From Phycisphaeraceae bacterium (GTDB lineage Bacteria > Planctomycetota > Phycisphaerae > Phycisphaerales > Phycisphaeraceae): a DNA stretch of 56,109 nt. Of this stretch, positions 15,091 through 23,033 are shown piece after piece (the stretch's first letter is position 1; the number at the start of each line of letters is the position of its first letter). The position numbers were made by a program, and so were the translations under genes. The notes below the pieces were generated by a model, which made no database searches, was not told the origin of the DNA, and saw only the letters and a program-made list of their open reading frames with translations. The stretch lies in contig JADLFV010000060.1 of the NCBI GenBank assembly GCA_020849625.1, positions 1 to 56,109 on the forward strand. The letters run 5' to 3'.

Positions 15091-16533
15091 TTGAGCCGAC
15101 CCGTAGAAACCGACACCGTGCGCATCGGCCTGTTCGGCATCGGTCTGGACGCCTACTGGCCACAGTTCCAGGGACTCGAAGATCGCCTGCGTGGCTACGT
15201 GCAGCGCGTGGCGGACAAGATCGCCCGGCCCGGCGTGGAGGTGGTCAACCTCGGGTTGATCGACAATCCCGACCGCGCTTTCGCCGCCGGCCACGAGCTT
15301 CGCCGCGCTGACGTGGACCTCGTTTTCCTGCACGTGACCACCTACGCACTGTCCAGCACCGTGCTGCCCGTGGTGCAACGAGCCAAGACGCCGGTGATCA
15401 TTCTCAATCTGCAGCCGGCAGCGGCGATCGATTACAAAACCTTCAACAAACTTGGCGATCGCACCCGCATGACCGGCGAATGGCTCGCCCATTGCAACGC
15501 CTGTCCCGTGCCGGAGATCGCCAACGTTTTCAATCGGGCCGGGGTCCGCTTCCACCAGATCACCGGCATGCTCGAGGACGACCCCGTCTGCTGGAATGAG
15601 GTGGACGCCTGGGTTGATGCCGCCCGCGTGGCCAACGTCATGTTCCACAATCGCATGGGCCTGATGGGCCACTACTACTGCGGCATGCTCGACATCTACA
15701 GCGACCTGACCCAGCAACTGGCAGCCTTCGGCGGTCACATGCAACTGATCGAAATTGACGAACTGGCTGAACTTCGCCGTCAGGTCAGCGATCAGCAGGC
15801 CGCAAATCGCCGTGCTGAGTTTGATCAACTGTTCGACGTGCAGCAGGACGTGGACCCGAAGGAACTGCTGCGGGCCGCCCGCACGTCCGTGGCCCTCGAC
15901 GCACTGGTGGACCGCCATCGTCTGGGGTCCATGGCCTACTTCTACAGCTCCGTGCCCGGCCACGATCACGAGGACGTGATCACCTCCATTATCCTCGGCA
16001 CCTCGCTGCTGACCGCCCGCGGCATCCCCGTGGCCGGTGAGTACGAAGTCAAGAACGCCCAGGCCATGAAGATCCTCGACAGTTTTGGCGTCGGCGGCTC
16101 GTTCACCGAGTACTACGGCATAGACTTCGATGACGACATCGTGCTCATGGGTCACGACGGCCCCGGCCACCTCAAAATCGCACAAGGCAAAACCAAGGTC
16201 CGCCCCCTCGAGGTCTATCACGGCAAAGTCGGCCGCGGCCTGAGCGTCGAAATGTCGGTCAAGCACGGCCCGGTCACGCTGCTGAGCGTCATCCAGTGCC
16301 GCGACGGCAGCGTCAAACTGCTCTGCGCCCAAGGCCAATCCGAGCCCGGGCCCATCCTCGAGATCGGCAACACCAACAGCCGCTACCGCTTCAGCCTCGG
16401 CGCCCGCCGCTTCATCAACGACTGGAACCAATGGGGCCCCGCCCATCATTGCGCCGTCGGCGTCGGCCACGTCGCTGATAAACTGCAAAAACTCGGCCAA
16501 CTGCTGGGCCTGGAGACCATCCGGGTCTGCTGA
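15091..16533 (+). CDS. L-arabinose / L-fucose isomerase-like sugar isomerase
   Basis: The 480-residue protein matches the L-arabinose isomerase / fucose isomerase fold family, which interconverts aldoses and ketoses with a Mn or similar metal ion. Visible features: N-terminal FGIGLDAYWPQFQGLEDRLRGY, the metal-ligand-like glutamates in VAGEYEVKNAQAMKILD and GSFTEYYGIDFDDD, His in LMGHDGPGHLK and the HH in WGPAHHCAVG near the C-terminus. The substrate cannot be set, and no other arabinose gene is nearby. The start is TTG at 15091 with a strong AAAGGAG at 15078-15084. It probably shares a transcript with nadE. Confidence 0.8.
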   Translation: MSRPVETDTVRIGLFGIGLDAYWPQFQGLEDRLRGYVQRVADKIARPGVEVVNLGLIDNPDRAFAAGHELRRADVDLVFLHVTTYALSSTVLPVVQRAKTPVIILNLQPAAAIDYKTFNKLGDRTRMTGEWLAHCNACPVPEIANVFNRAGVRFHQITGMLEDDPVCWNEVDAWVDAARVANVMFHNRMGLMGHYYCGMLDIYSDLTQQLAAFGGHMQLIEIDELAELRRQVSDQQAANRRAEFDQLFDVQQDVDPKELLRAARTSVALDALVDRHRLGSMAYFYSSVPGHDHEDVITSIILGTSLLTARGIPVAGEYEVKNAQAMKILDSFGVGGSFTEYYGIDFDDDIVLMGHDGPGHLKIAQGKTKVRPLEVYHGKVGRGLSVEMSVKHGPVTLLSVIQCRDGSVKLLCAQGQSEPGPILEIGNTNSRYRFSLGARRFINDWNQWGPAHHCAVGVGHVADKLQKLGQLLGLETIRVC

Positions 16534-16561
16534 ACATTACCCCACGCCGCCCGCTTTCCCC

Positions 16562-16589
16562 TTGACATCGCCCCCAACCGTGGCATAAT
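16562..16589 (+). promoter_or_regulatory. Sigma-70 type promoter of the aroF leader
   Basis: A perfect -35 box TTGACA (16562-16567), a 16-base spacer and a near-perfect -10 box CATAAT (16584-16589). The predicted transcription start, about 16596-16599, coincides with the ATG of the leader peptide. It is the best consensus promoter in the window. Confidence 0.75.
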
Positions 16590-16598
16590 TCCAGAACC

Positions 16599-16670
16599 AT
16601 GACGCACCGTGCGTTTTATTTTGGCTACTTTTACTTTGACCTCGCGGATGCCGCGCAGGGCCATGTGTAG
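16599..16670 (+). CDS. Phe/Tyr-rich leader peptide upstream of aroF (attenuator leader)
   Basis: A 23-residue reading frame starts with ATG at 16599 and ends with TAG at 16670. It holds the run FYFGYFYF (codons 6-13): four Phe and three Tyr in eight codons, all Phe codons being TTT in a GC-rich genome. It lies between a consensus promoter and an intrinsic terminator in front of a DAHP synthase gene, exactly the layout of pheL/hisL-type attenuation leaders. There is no ribosome binding site, and the predicted transcript begins at or just before the ATG, so translation would be leaderless. I infer that ribosome stalling on these codons when Phe-tRNA or Tyr-tRNA is scarce lets transcription continue into aroF. 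Confidence 0.75.
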   Translation: MTHRAFYFGYFYFDLADAAQGHV

Positions 16671-16697
16671 CCTCCTGAACAAGGACTGACTGACACC

Positions 16698-16730
16698 AAC
16701 CCCGACGCGGAGATGCGGCGGGGTTTTTTT
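16698..16730 (+). terminator. Intrinsic terminator (attenuator) in front of aroF
   Basis: The hairpin is AACCCCG plus CGC paired with GCG plus CGGGGTT with one A/G mismatch and loop GGAGAT, followed directly by seven T (16724-16730). A competing pairing is possible: CCGCG and GGG of the leader (16651-16655, 16658-16660) with CGCGG and CCC of the terminator 5' arm (16706-16710, 16701-16703). That helix would block the terminator. The position 20 bases before the aroF start and after a Phe/Tyr leader fits attenuation. Confidence 0.8.
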
Positions 16731-16750
16731 ATCAAAAGGAACACTCCGCC

Positions 16751-17800
16751 ATGATCGTTGTCATGCGACCCGAAGCCACACAAGAGCAAGTGGACCATCT
16801 CTGCCAACTCGTCCGCGAGATGGGCCTCAAGGACCACGTGATCCACGGCACCGACCTGACCGTCGTGGCAGTCATCGGTGACGACCGCAAAAAAGACGGC
16901 TCCAAGCTGGAGAACGTTCCGGGGGTCAACCGTGTGATGAAGGTGCTCGAGCCGTACAAGATGGCCTCGCGCACCACCACCGGCGGCAAACGCTCCATCG
17001 TCAAGATCAGCGAAACCTGCGCCTTCGGCGGCAAGCAGATTCCCGTTATCGCCGGGCCCTGCAGCGTCGAGGGTGAAAAGCAGATTCTCGAAGCGGCACA
17101 GGCGGTCAAGGATGCCGGTGCACACGCCCTGCGCGGCGGCGCGTTCAAGCCGCGCACCAATCCCTACGCTTTCCAGGGTCACGGCGAAGCGGGCCTGAAG
17201 ATGCTGGCTGCCGCCCGCGAGGCCACGGGCCTGCCCATCGTCACCGAGGTGCTCACGCCCTCCGACGTGGAGATGGTTTCCCGTTATGCCGACTGCCTCC
17301 AGATCGGCACGCGCAATGCCCAGAACTACAAACTGCTGGAAGCCTGCGGCAATCAGCCCAAGCCCGTGCTGCTGAAACGCGGCATGGCTATGACCCTCGA
17401 TGAATATCTCCAGGCCACCGAATACATCCTGGCTGAGGGCAACGATAAGGTCATCCTCTGCGAGCGAGGCATACGCACCTTCGAGGACCACACCCGCAAC
17501 ACGCTGTCTCTCTCGGCCGTGCCCGAACTGCACGACCGCAGTCATCTGCCGATCATCATCGATCCTTCGCACGGCACAGGCCACGCCCGCATGGTGCCCA
17601 GCATGAGTCGGGCCGCCATCGCCGCCGGTTGCGACGGGTTGGCCATCGAAGTGCATCCCGACCCCGAGCACGCCATGACCGACGGCGCCCAATCGATCAC
17701 CCCGGCCGCGCTGGCCGAGTTGATGACCAGCCTGCACCGCGTCGCCGAAGCCGTGGACCGCACGTGCCTGTCGCTGGCTGTGGTAGGCAGTAGGGAATAG
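16751..17800 (+). CDS. aroF: 3-deoxy-7-phosphoheptulonate (DAHP) synthase
   Basis: This enzyme condenses phosphoenolpyruvate and erythrose 4-phosphate, the first step of the shikimate pathway. The 349-residue protein is a class I beta (KDO8PS-like) type: an N-terminal ferredoxin-like regulatory domain (about 1-75, MIVVMRPEATQEQVDHLC, with VVAVIGDDR), then the TIM barrel with IAGPCSVE, GGAFKPRTNPYAFQGHG, LQIGTRNAQNYKLLEACG, KRGMAMTLDEYL, CERGIRTFED, PIIIDPSHGTGHARMV. AAAAGGAAC precedes the start. It is preceded by a promoter, leader peptide and attenuator. The last residues and the TAG stop lie in a gtaggcagtaggg word repeat. Confidence 0.95.
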   Translation: MIVVMRPEATQEQVDHLCQLVREMGLKDHVIHGTDLTVVAVIGDDRKKDGSKLENVPGVNRVMKVLEPYKMASRTTTGGKRSIVKISETCAFGGKQIPVIAGPCSVEGEKQILEAAQAVKDAGAHALRGGAFKPRTNPYAFQGHGEAGLKMLAAAREATGLPIVTEVLTPSDVEMVSRYADCLQIGTRNAQNYKLLEACGNQPKPVLLKRGMAMTLDEYLQATEYILAEGNDKVILCERGIRTFEDHTRNTLSLSAVPELHDRSHLPIIIDPSHGTGHARMVPSMSRAAIAAGCDGLAIEVHPDPEHAMTDGAQSITPAALAELMTSLHRVAEAVDRTCLSLAVVGSRE

Positions 17801-17818
17801 GCAGTAGGCAGTAGGGTA
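17782..17818 (+). repeat. Quasi-repeat of taggcagtagggaatagg words at the end of aroF
   Basis: The word ggcagtagg recurs at least three times in 37 bases. The aroF stop codon TAG is part of it. It is the single-arm version of the family of gene-border word repeats. Confidence 0.65.
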
Positions 17819-17841
17819 TAGATACAGTTGCAAGTCCTGCC

Positions 17842-17862
17842 CCCTCTCCCCTCGGGAGAGGG
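17842..17862 (+). terminator. Hairpin CCCTCTCCC-CTC-GGGAGAGGG downstream of aroF
   Basis: A perfect 9-base-pair stem with a 3-base loop, followed by ccggggtgaggg and no T run. It resembles a widespread bacterial intergenic repeat and could act as a transcription or mRNA-stability element for aroF. Confidence 0.45.
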
Positions 17863-17945
17863 CCGGGGTGAGGGCCGACGTCACACAGCGCACGCCTTCA
17901 CCCACACGCGCCGATCAACATCCGCTCCCTTTCAGCGCGCGCTTC

Positions 17946-17981
17946 TCCTCCGCGTCCTCCGCGTCTCCGCGGTTCAAACTC
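17946..17981 (+). repeat. Single arm of the gaaccgcagagacgc repeat family
   Basis: ctcctccgcgtcctccgcgtctccgcggttcaaa-type words match the right outer arm of the elements at 4583-4616 and 34778-34811. The partner arm is missing. It lies 75-110 bases before the ABC transporter genes. Confidence 0.75.
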
Positions 17982-18054
17982 TTTGCATTTCTGCGACAGC
18001 CCACCGCACCATCCACGAACACGCCGCGCCGTCGCCGCGTATCATGCTCAGCAC

Positions 18055-19005
18055 ATGATGACGCTTTCCGGCCAGCCCGCCATTCGCACCGTCGATATGC
18101 GCGTTGATTACGACGATCTGACGGCGGTGCATGATCTGAATCTGACCATCGAGCCGGGCGAGGTGTTCGGGCTCATCGGCCCAAACGGGGCCGGTAAAAC
18201 CAGCACCCTGCGCGTGCTTGGCACTTTGCAGCAACCGACCTACGGACAGGTGCACATTGCCGGCTATGACGTCGAAGAACACCCGGCCGAGATTCATCGC
18301 CTGCTGGGTTTCATGCCCGATGCTCCGCCGGTGTACGACGATCTGAAATGCTGGGAGATGCTCGACGTCTTCGCACGGGCTTATTTCGTCGATCGGCGCC
18401 AGCGGCGAAAGCGCGTGGATCAGTGCCTGGCTGATGTTGAACTGACAGCCAAGCGCAACGTGCTGGCGGGCACTCTCTCGCGCGGCATGAAGCAGCGATT
18501 GATCCTGGCCAAGACACTGCTGCACGATCCGCTGGTGCTGCTGCTGGATGAACCGGCCAGCGGGCTCGACCCCATGGCTCGCATCGAGTTTCGCCACCTC
18601 ATGCGAAACCTGGCCGCCCGCGGGCGCACCGTCATCGTCTCTTCGCACATCCTCAGCGAACTGTCCGACTTCTGCACCTCCATCGGCATCATGGAAAAAG
18701 GCCTGCTGGTCGAGAGCGGCCGGATTGAACAGATCGCCAGCCGCATCAATTCGCATCGCAAGCTGATCATCGAAGTGACCGCGGGCATGGACATCGCCCA
18801 GCGCTTGCTCGGTGAGCGTGGCATCGTCGTGAGCGTTGACGCTGCGATCGGCCGCATCATCCTGGAATTCCCGGGCACCGAAGCTGAACTTCCGGGACTG
18901 CTGGCCGCGCTGGTCACCGGCGGCGTTTCGGTCAAGGCGTTCTACGAAAAAAAGATGGGCGTCGAGGACATCCTGCTGCGCGTCGGCGCAAGGCGGGTGT
19001 CATGA
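18055..19005 (+). CDS. ABC transporter ATP-binding protein
   Basis: The 316-residue ATPase has Walker A GPNGAGKTSTLRVLG, Q-loop region PTYGQVHIAG, the signature in the variant form LSRGMKQRLILAKTLLHDP, Walker B VLLLDEPASGLDP and the H-loop VIVSSHILSEL. The CcmA/NatA/DrrA-type exporters have this arrangement, with a C-terminal extension after residue 230 (IEQIASRINSHRKLIIEVT...). Two candidate starts, ATGATG at 18055 and 18058; a TATCAT box lies 9 bases before the first. It overlaps the permease start by ATGA (19002-19005), so the two form a translationally coupled exporter. The cargo is not identifiable. Confidence 0.9.
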   Translation: MMTLSGQPAIRTVDMRVDYDDLTAVHDLNLTIEPGEVFGLIGPNGAGKTSTLRVLGTLQQPTYGQVHIAGYDVEEHPAEIHRLLGFMPDAPPVYDDLKCWEMLDVFARAYFVDRRQRRKRVDQCLADVELTAKRNVLAGTLSRGMKQRLILAKTLLHDPLVLLLDEPASGLDPMARIEFRHLMRNLAARGRTVIVSSHILSELSDFCTSIGIMEKGLLVESGRIEQIASRINSHRKLIIEVTAGMDIAQRLLGERGIVVSVDAAIGRIILEFPGTEAELPGLLAALVTGGVSVKAFYEKKMGVEDILLRVGARRVS

Positions 19006-20687
19006 GCGGGCACGTTGTTGATTCTCCCCCCGCCGCTGCGGCCGCCACCCTGAACGCCATCTGGGTCAAGTCCGCCTACGCCCGTCTGCGCCCGCGGGCC
19101 ATGCTGGCCTGGTTGGTGATCGTGCTGTCGGTCGCGGCATTTCTTTACCTGGTGGTCTATCTGGTCACCGCGGAGCATCGGTATCTCCAGCACGAGCAGG
19201 CCGCCAAGACCGCGCTGCTGCCGCTGATCATTCTGCAGGCGTTCATTCTCATGGTCATGGGCACCGCCACCGTGGCCAGCGGTTTCGCCCGGGAGCGCGG
19301 GGCGGAGTTGCTGGACTATCACCGCCTCACGCCCATGTCGCCGTCCAGCAAAATCCTCGGCTTCCTGTTCGGGCTGCCCGTGCGCGAGTATCTGCTGTTC
19401 GCGCTGACATTGCCGTTCGTGGGTTATGCTGCGATGCGGGGCGACCTGTCGCCGTGGAAGCTGCTGCTGTTTTACGCGGTGTTCTTCTGCTCCACCTGGG
19501 TCTATCACATGACCGCCCTGGTGGCGGCGATGTGCGTCAAGCGGCCGTGGAGCGCCCAGGCCATCACGCTCGGCATGGTGGCCGGCCTTTACCTGGTGCT
19601 GCCGCAACTGGGACGCATCGGGTTCACCATCTTTGAGTTTCTCACCGTGCGCCCGACGTTCTACGGCATGGTTGCGGGAGAAGTCAGCGATGTCACCGCC
19701 CGCCGCAATCCATTTTTCGAATACCAGATTCAGCGCTGGCAGCAGGTGGAGTTTTTCAACCTGAGCCTGTCGCCAGTGCTGTTTTCGCTGCTGGTCGAGG
19801 GCTTCGTGCTGCTGTCGCTGTTTCTGGTGGTGCATCGCAAGTGGCGCAACGAACAGCACCATCCGTTCCCCAAGCTGTACGCGATCTTCTGCGGGCTGGT
19901 GGTGCATGTGGTGCTGGTGGGCAGCATCTGGCCGTTCATTACGAGGCTGGAGAAATACAACCTGCTCTACGGGCGCATGCGCGGGGCGCTGCGGCTGGAC
20001 AGTTCGATGCACGCCCTGCTGCTGATCCTGTTCGTGCTGCTGGCGGTTTGCGGCGTGGGCGGAGGCGTGTTGATCCAACTGGTCAGCCCGACGATTCAGA
20101 CCATGCGCAGTGGTCTGCGCCGCGCCCGCAAGATCGGCAGCCGCCGGTTGAGCTTCAACAGCGATGCCGCCAGTGCCCTGCCGGTGGCGCTGGCTGTCTC
20201 GGGACTGACGTTCGTCAGCTACAGCGCCATCCTGGCTGTAGCATCGCATTCGAGCCTGTTCGACATGCAACCGACGTCGTGGCTTGCCCACTGGGCCCCG
20301 CCGCTGCTGATCGGCCTGCTGCTGATGTTCGTGTTTCTCCTGAGCGAACTTCTCGGCGTGAAGGTGATGGCGTTCACACTCTTCGTGCTCTGGATGATCC
20401 CGTTTTTCGTGCAGGTGATTCTGCTGGGCGCGTTCGGCCGCGAAGTGCTGGCGGTGTACGTAGGTCTGACTTCACCGTTTTTGGATCTGTACCTGGTCTG
20501 CGCCAACTTCGTGGAGCACGCCCACACCGGCGACGCGGTCACACTGGACATCATGCCCGCAAGCTGGCGCACCGGAATCGACGCCATGATCCTGTCCATG
20601 CTGAGTTTGTACGCCGCGGCGGTGCTGGCGCTGGGCGGACTATGGTGGCGGCGGCACACAAATCTGCGCCGAGTGGAACTGGGTTGA
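19002..20687 (+). CDS. ABC transporter permease
   Basis: The 561-residue integral membrane protein has about 12 hydrophobic segments, starting at residues 35-60 (MLAWLVIVLSVAAFLYLVVYLV) and including ILQAFILMVMGTATVASGFARERGAELLDYHRLTPM, a segment typical of ABC-2 type permeases that pair with an NatA-like ATPase. It begins inside the ATPase stop codon. Together the pair probably exports a lipid, drug or polymer, or controls membrane composition; sequence does not show which. The gene ends 2 bases from the convergent ubiA-like gene. Confidence 0.85.
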   Translation: MSGHVVDSPPAAAAATLNAIWVKSAYARLRPRAMLAWLVIVLSVAAFLYLVVYLVTAEHRYLQHEQAAKTALLPLIILQAFILMVMGTATVASGFARERGAELLDYHRLTPMSPSSKILGFLFGLPVREYLLFALTLPFVGYAAMRGDLSPWKLLLFYAVFFCSTWVYHMTALVAAMCVKRPWSAQAITLGMVAGLYLVLPQLGRIGFTIFEFLTVRPTFYGMVAGEVSDVTARRNPFFEYQIQRWQQVEFFNLSLSPVLFSLLVEGFVLLSLFLVVHRKWRNEQHHPFPKLYAIFCGLVVHVVLVGSIWPFITRLEKYNLLYGRMRGALRLDSSMHALLLILFVLLAVCGVGGGVLIQLVSPTIQTMRSGLRRARKIGSRRLSFNSDAASALPVALAVSGLTFVSYSAILAVASHSSLFDMQPTSWLAHWAPPLLIGLLLMFVFLLSELLGVKVMAFTLFVLWMIPFFVQVILLGAFGREVLAVYVGLTSPFLDLYLVCANFVEHAHTGDAVTLDIMPASWRTGIDAMILSMLSLYAAAVLALGGLWWRRHTNLRRVELG

Positions 20688-21647
20688 TTAGCGCAGCACG
20701 TCCACGATCCCCGCCGCGCCCAGCAGCAGGCTGATGAGGCCGTTGATGGTCATGAAAGCCGGGTGCAGCGAGTGGCGCGGTGAACGGGCGATCAGCACGT
20801 GCTCCATGATCAGCAGCAACCCGGCCAGCGCGATGCCAATGGCGAAGCAGGCGCGCAAGTGTTCATCCAGCAGCCAGGCGGCGATCAACGTAACCATTGC
20901 GATCACGTGCCAGGTCCGACTGATCCATACCGCTCGCCCTTCGCCCAGACTGGCGGGGATGCTCGACAAGCCCTGCGCGCGATCGACCGCCACGTCCTGC
21001 ATGGCGTAGATCACATCGAAGCCCGCCACCCAGCAGGTGACCATCAGGGCGATCAGGTAAGCCGTCGGCTGCGCCAGATACGCCGGCGCAATCGCAATCA
21101 CCGCAGCTACCGGACTGATGCCCAATGCGATGCCCAGCAGCAAATGACACAGCCAGGTGACGCGCTTGGCGAAGCTGTAAGTCACCAGCAGCACCAGCAC
21201 CAGCGGGCACAGGATCAGCGGCCAGGGATTGTCGTAGACCAGTAGAAACCCGCCGCAGCAGAGCGCGAACATCGCCGCAAACGCCGCCGCCGCCGCCAGC
21301 ATGTGACGACTGCTGACCCGCCCGGCCGGTATCGCCCGCCCGGCCGTGCGCGGGTTGAGGGCGTCAAACGAAGCATCCGCCCAGCGGTTGACGGTCATCG
21401 CCACCGTGCGGGCTGTCACCATGCACAGCACGATCAGAATCACTTCCCCCCAGCGCGGCAGACGCTGCTCAAATCCCGCGCCCAGAAACATCGCCAGCAG
21501 CGCAAACGGCAGCGCAAACACGCTGTGAGCCAGCTTGATGTCTTTGGCAATGGCCAAAACAGAATTGAACCGCAGAGACGCGGAGGACGCAGAGGAAGGC
21601 AAATCCTTTTGGGTTTTCTCTGTGTCCTCTGCGTCTCTGTGGTTCAT
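20688..21647 (-). CDS. UbiA-family polyprenyltransferase
   Basis: This 319-residue membrane protein attaches a prenyl chain to an aromatic ring. The first prenyl-diphosphate motif is NRWADASFDALNPRTAGRAIP and the second is DVIYAMQDVAVDRAQGLSSIP. Eight or nine membrane helices are apparent. Paired with ubiX (stop-start ATGA overlap at 21644-21647), it fits menaquinone synthesis through the futalosine route (MqnP-like) or ubiquinone-type synthesis. The first about 29 residues (MNHRDAEDTEKTQKDLPSS...) are encoded by the inverted repeat 21567-21648, and the conserved protein begins around VLAIAKDIKLAHSVF, so a start at a downstream TTG (about 21559) is possible. Confidence 0.85.
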   Translation of the reverse strand: MNHRDAEDTEKTQKDLPSSASSASLRFNSVLAIAKDIKLAHSVFALPFALLAMFLGAGFEQRLPRWGEVILIVLCMVTARTVAMTVNRWADASFDALNPRTAGRAIPAGRVSSRHMLAAAAAFAAMFALCCGGFLLVYDNPWPLILCPLVLVLLVTYSFAKRVTWLCHLLLGIALGISPVAAVIAIAPAYLAQPTAYLIALMVTCWVAGFDVIYAMQDVAVDRAQGLSSIPASLGEGRAVWISRTWHVIAMVTLIAAWLLDEHLRACFAIGIALAGLLLIMEHVLIARSPRHSLHPAFMTINGLISLLLGAAGIVDVLR

Positions 21648-21648
21648 G
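21567..21648. repeat. Inverted repeat of the gaaccgcagagacgc family between ubiX and ubiA-like genes
   Basis: The left arm is 21567-21599 (gaaccgcagagacgcggagg...) and the right arm 21614-21648 (ctctgtgtcctctgcgtctctgtggttcat). The arms are about 14 bases apart. It supplies the ubiX stop codon (TGA in TGAACCACAGAG) and the N-terminal codons of the ubiA-like reading frame. Confidence 0.88.
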
Positions 21649-22243
21649 TCCGGGTCTGCTCTCCCCAGCGAGGGCAAAGGTCGTGCTCGATGCCAAGCAG
21701 GTCCAGGCAGCGGGCGACGACGAAATCGACCAGGTCATCAATGGACTTGGGTAGCAGGTAAAAGCCCGGACTGGCCGGCGCGATGATGGCCCCGGCTTCG
21801 GTGACGGCCGCCATGTTGCGGATGTCGATCAGCGACAGCGGCATCTCACGGTGCAGCAGCACCAGTTTTCGTCGCTCCTTGAGCGTCACCTGGGCGGCTC
21901 GATGTAACAGGTTCGCCGATGAGCTGGTGGCCACGGCACTGAGCGTGTTGGAGGAGCAGGGTATCACGATCATGCCGTCGTGGCGGAAGCTGCCGCTGGC
22001 CATCGGGGCCCCGACATCGCGGTAGTTGTGCAGCGTGATCCCGCCCCCGGAAGTGTTGCCGCCCGACAACGCATCGAGGTCAATGCCCTCCATGCCCAGC
22101 TCATCGTGCAGCAGGCGCTGGCCCAGTGGTGAAACCACCAGATGCACATGCGCCTGCGCAGCCACGACCGCGCGGATGAGGCGTTGGGCGTAGGCTGCGC
22201 CGCTGGCTCCGGTGATGGCCACGATGTAGCGGCGATCGCTCAT
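21644..22243 (-). CDS. ubiX: Flavin prenyltransferase
   Basis: UbiX makes prenylated FMN, the cofactor of UbiD-type decarboxylases in quinone and other pathways. The 199-residue protein begins MSDRRYIVAITGASGAAYAQRL and shows the FMN-binding core, SGSFRHDGMIVIPCSSNTLSAVATSSSANLLHRAAQVTLKERRKLVLLHREMPL, and the C-terminal PASPGFYLLPKSIDDLVDFVVARCLDLLGI. The ATG at 22243 is preferred; TATAAT lies 6 bases upstream, so the transcript is probably leaderless. It is followed by the UbiA-family gene. The C-terminal PRWGEQTRT ends at a repeat-derived stop codon. Confidence 0.94.
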   Translation of the reverse strand: MSDRRYIVAITGASGAAYAQRLIRAVVAAQAHVHLVVSPLGQRLLHDELGMEGIDLDALSGGNTSGGGITLHNYRDVGAPMASGSFRHDGMIVIPCSSNTLSAVATSSSANLLHRAAQVTLKERRKLVLLHREMPLSLIDIRNMAAVTEAGAIIAPASPGFYLLPKSIDDLVDFVVARCLDLLGIEHDLCPRWGEQTRT

Positions 22244-22249
22244 GGCGAC

Positions 22250-22255
22250 ATTATA
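22250..22255 (-). promoter_or_regulatory. Perfect TATAAT -10 box 6 bases before the ubiX ATG
   Basis: TATAAT on the minus strand ends 6 bases before the start codon at 22243. There is no room for a ribosome binding site in the transcript, so a leaderless ubiX mRNA is likely. Confidence 0.5.
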
Positions 22256-22289
22256 GAGCCCAGCCATTTTGGCCGGGACTTGCCGCCGA

Positions 22290-23033
22290 TCAATCCTGGC
22301 GCAGGTCGATCTCCAGGCCGTCATCCACGGCCCGGATGGCGGTGCAGCGGGAGATTTCGCCGCCGATGTCCAGCACGGGCGGGAAGTGATAGCCCTCGGC
22401 CAACTGCCGCACAGCCTGGGCGGCCTCGGTCTGACCGCCGGCCTCCAATTGAGCGCGCAGCATGTCCAGGCACACGCTCAGCGGCACACGCAGCCGCCCG
22501 ATCCATGCGCCGTCCAGGCGCAACACCGCGTCATTAGCCTGCGGATCGACTTCCACGTACATCGCCACGCTTACCACGCGCTCGAGGCGCTCGTCATTGA
22601 CAAAAGCACCCAGCACCATGCGCTCGCCGTCGGTCCAGAAACAGATTCGCCCCAGTTGCGGCGGCAAGGTGATCTTGCGGTTGGCCAGCCAGCGCGGCAG
22701 GCGCTGCCTGATCCAGAGGTTGATCTGATCCGCGGGGATGTGAATCGTGCGCTGCGGCGAATGATTCGCCAGCGGCCGGCCGTGCTCGTCGTACCGGTCG
22801 GCGAAGGACAATTGCGCCGCCATGCGGTTTTCCAGGTCCTGAGCCACCTGGTCGCTCTGTTCGCTGGTGACTTGTTGTGCCTGCTCGAGCGCCTGCTGCC
22901 ACCCGGTCGGTTCACTGCGGTACAGGTGCCAGGACCACAAGGCGATCCAGATCAGGGCGGTCAGGGTCAACAGCAGCGCGGCGCGGATTCGCCGGCCGCG
23001 CTTCGACTTGATCTTTTCAACCGGTTTGCTCAT
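22290..23033 (-). CDS. Hypothetical membrane-anchored protein
   Basis: The 247-residue protein has a basic N-terminus, then a membrane helix near residues 17-37 (AALLLTLTALIWIALWSWHLY), followed by a soluble domain without recognised motifs (IHIPADQINLWIRQRLPRWLANRKITLP and LGAFVNDERLERVVSVAMYVEVDP). It overlaps the preceding gene stop codon by ATGA (23030-23033), so the two are translated together. No family was recognised. Confidence 0.7.
   Translation of the reverse strand: MSKPVEKIKSKRGRRIRAALLLTLTALIWIALWSWHLYRSEPTGWQQALEQAQQVTSEQSDQVAQDLENRMAAQLSFADRYDEHGRPLANHSPQRTIHIPADQINLWIRQRLPRWLANRKITLPPQLGRICFWTDGERMVLGAFVNDERLERVVSVAMYVEVDPQANDAVLRLDGAWIGRLRVPLSVCLDMLRAQLEAGGQTEAAQAVRQLAEGYHFPPVLDIGGEISRCTAIRAVDDGLEIDLRQD

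Noticed and set aside
15070..16500. A 476-codon minus-strand frame
   Set aside because: It is antisense to the sugar isomerase-like gene, which has a ribosome binding site and family motifs.
16631..17905. A 424-codon minus-strand frame beginning with LTPALSRGERG-like sequence
   Set aside because: It is antisense to aroF. The N-terminal words come from the common ctctcccctcgggagagg repeat and are often mistranslated in this way.
18942..20291. A 449-codon minus-strand frame, rich in His, Gln and Arg
   Set aside because: It is antisense to the ABC permease, which has clear membrane helices and translational coupling; composition is that of a GC-rich shadow frame.
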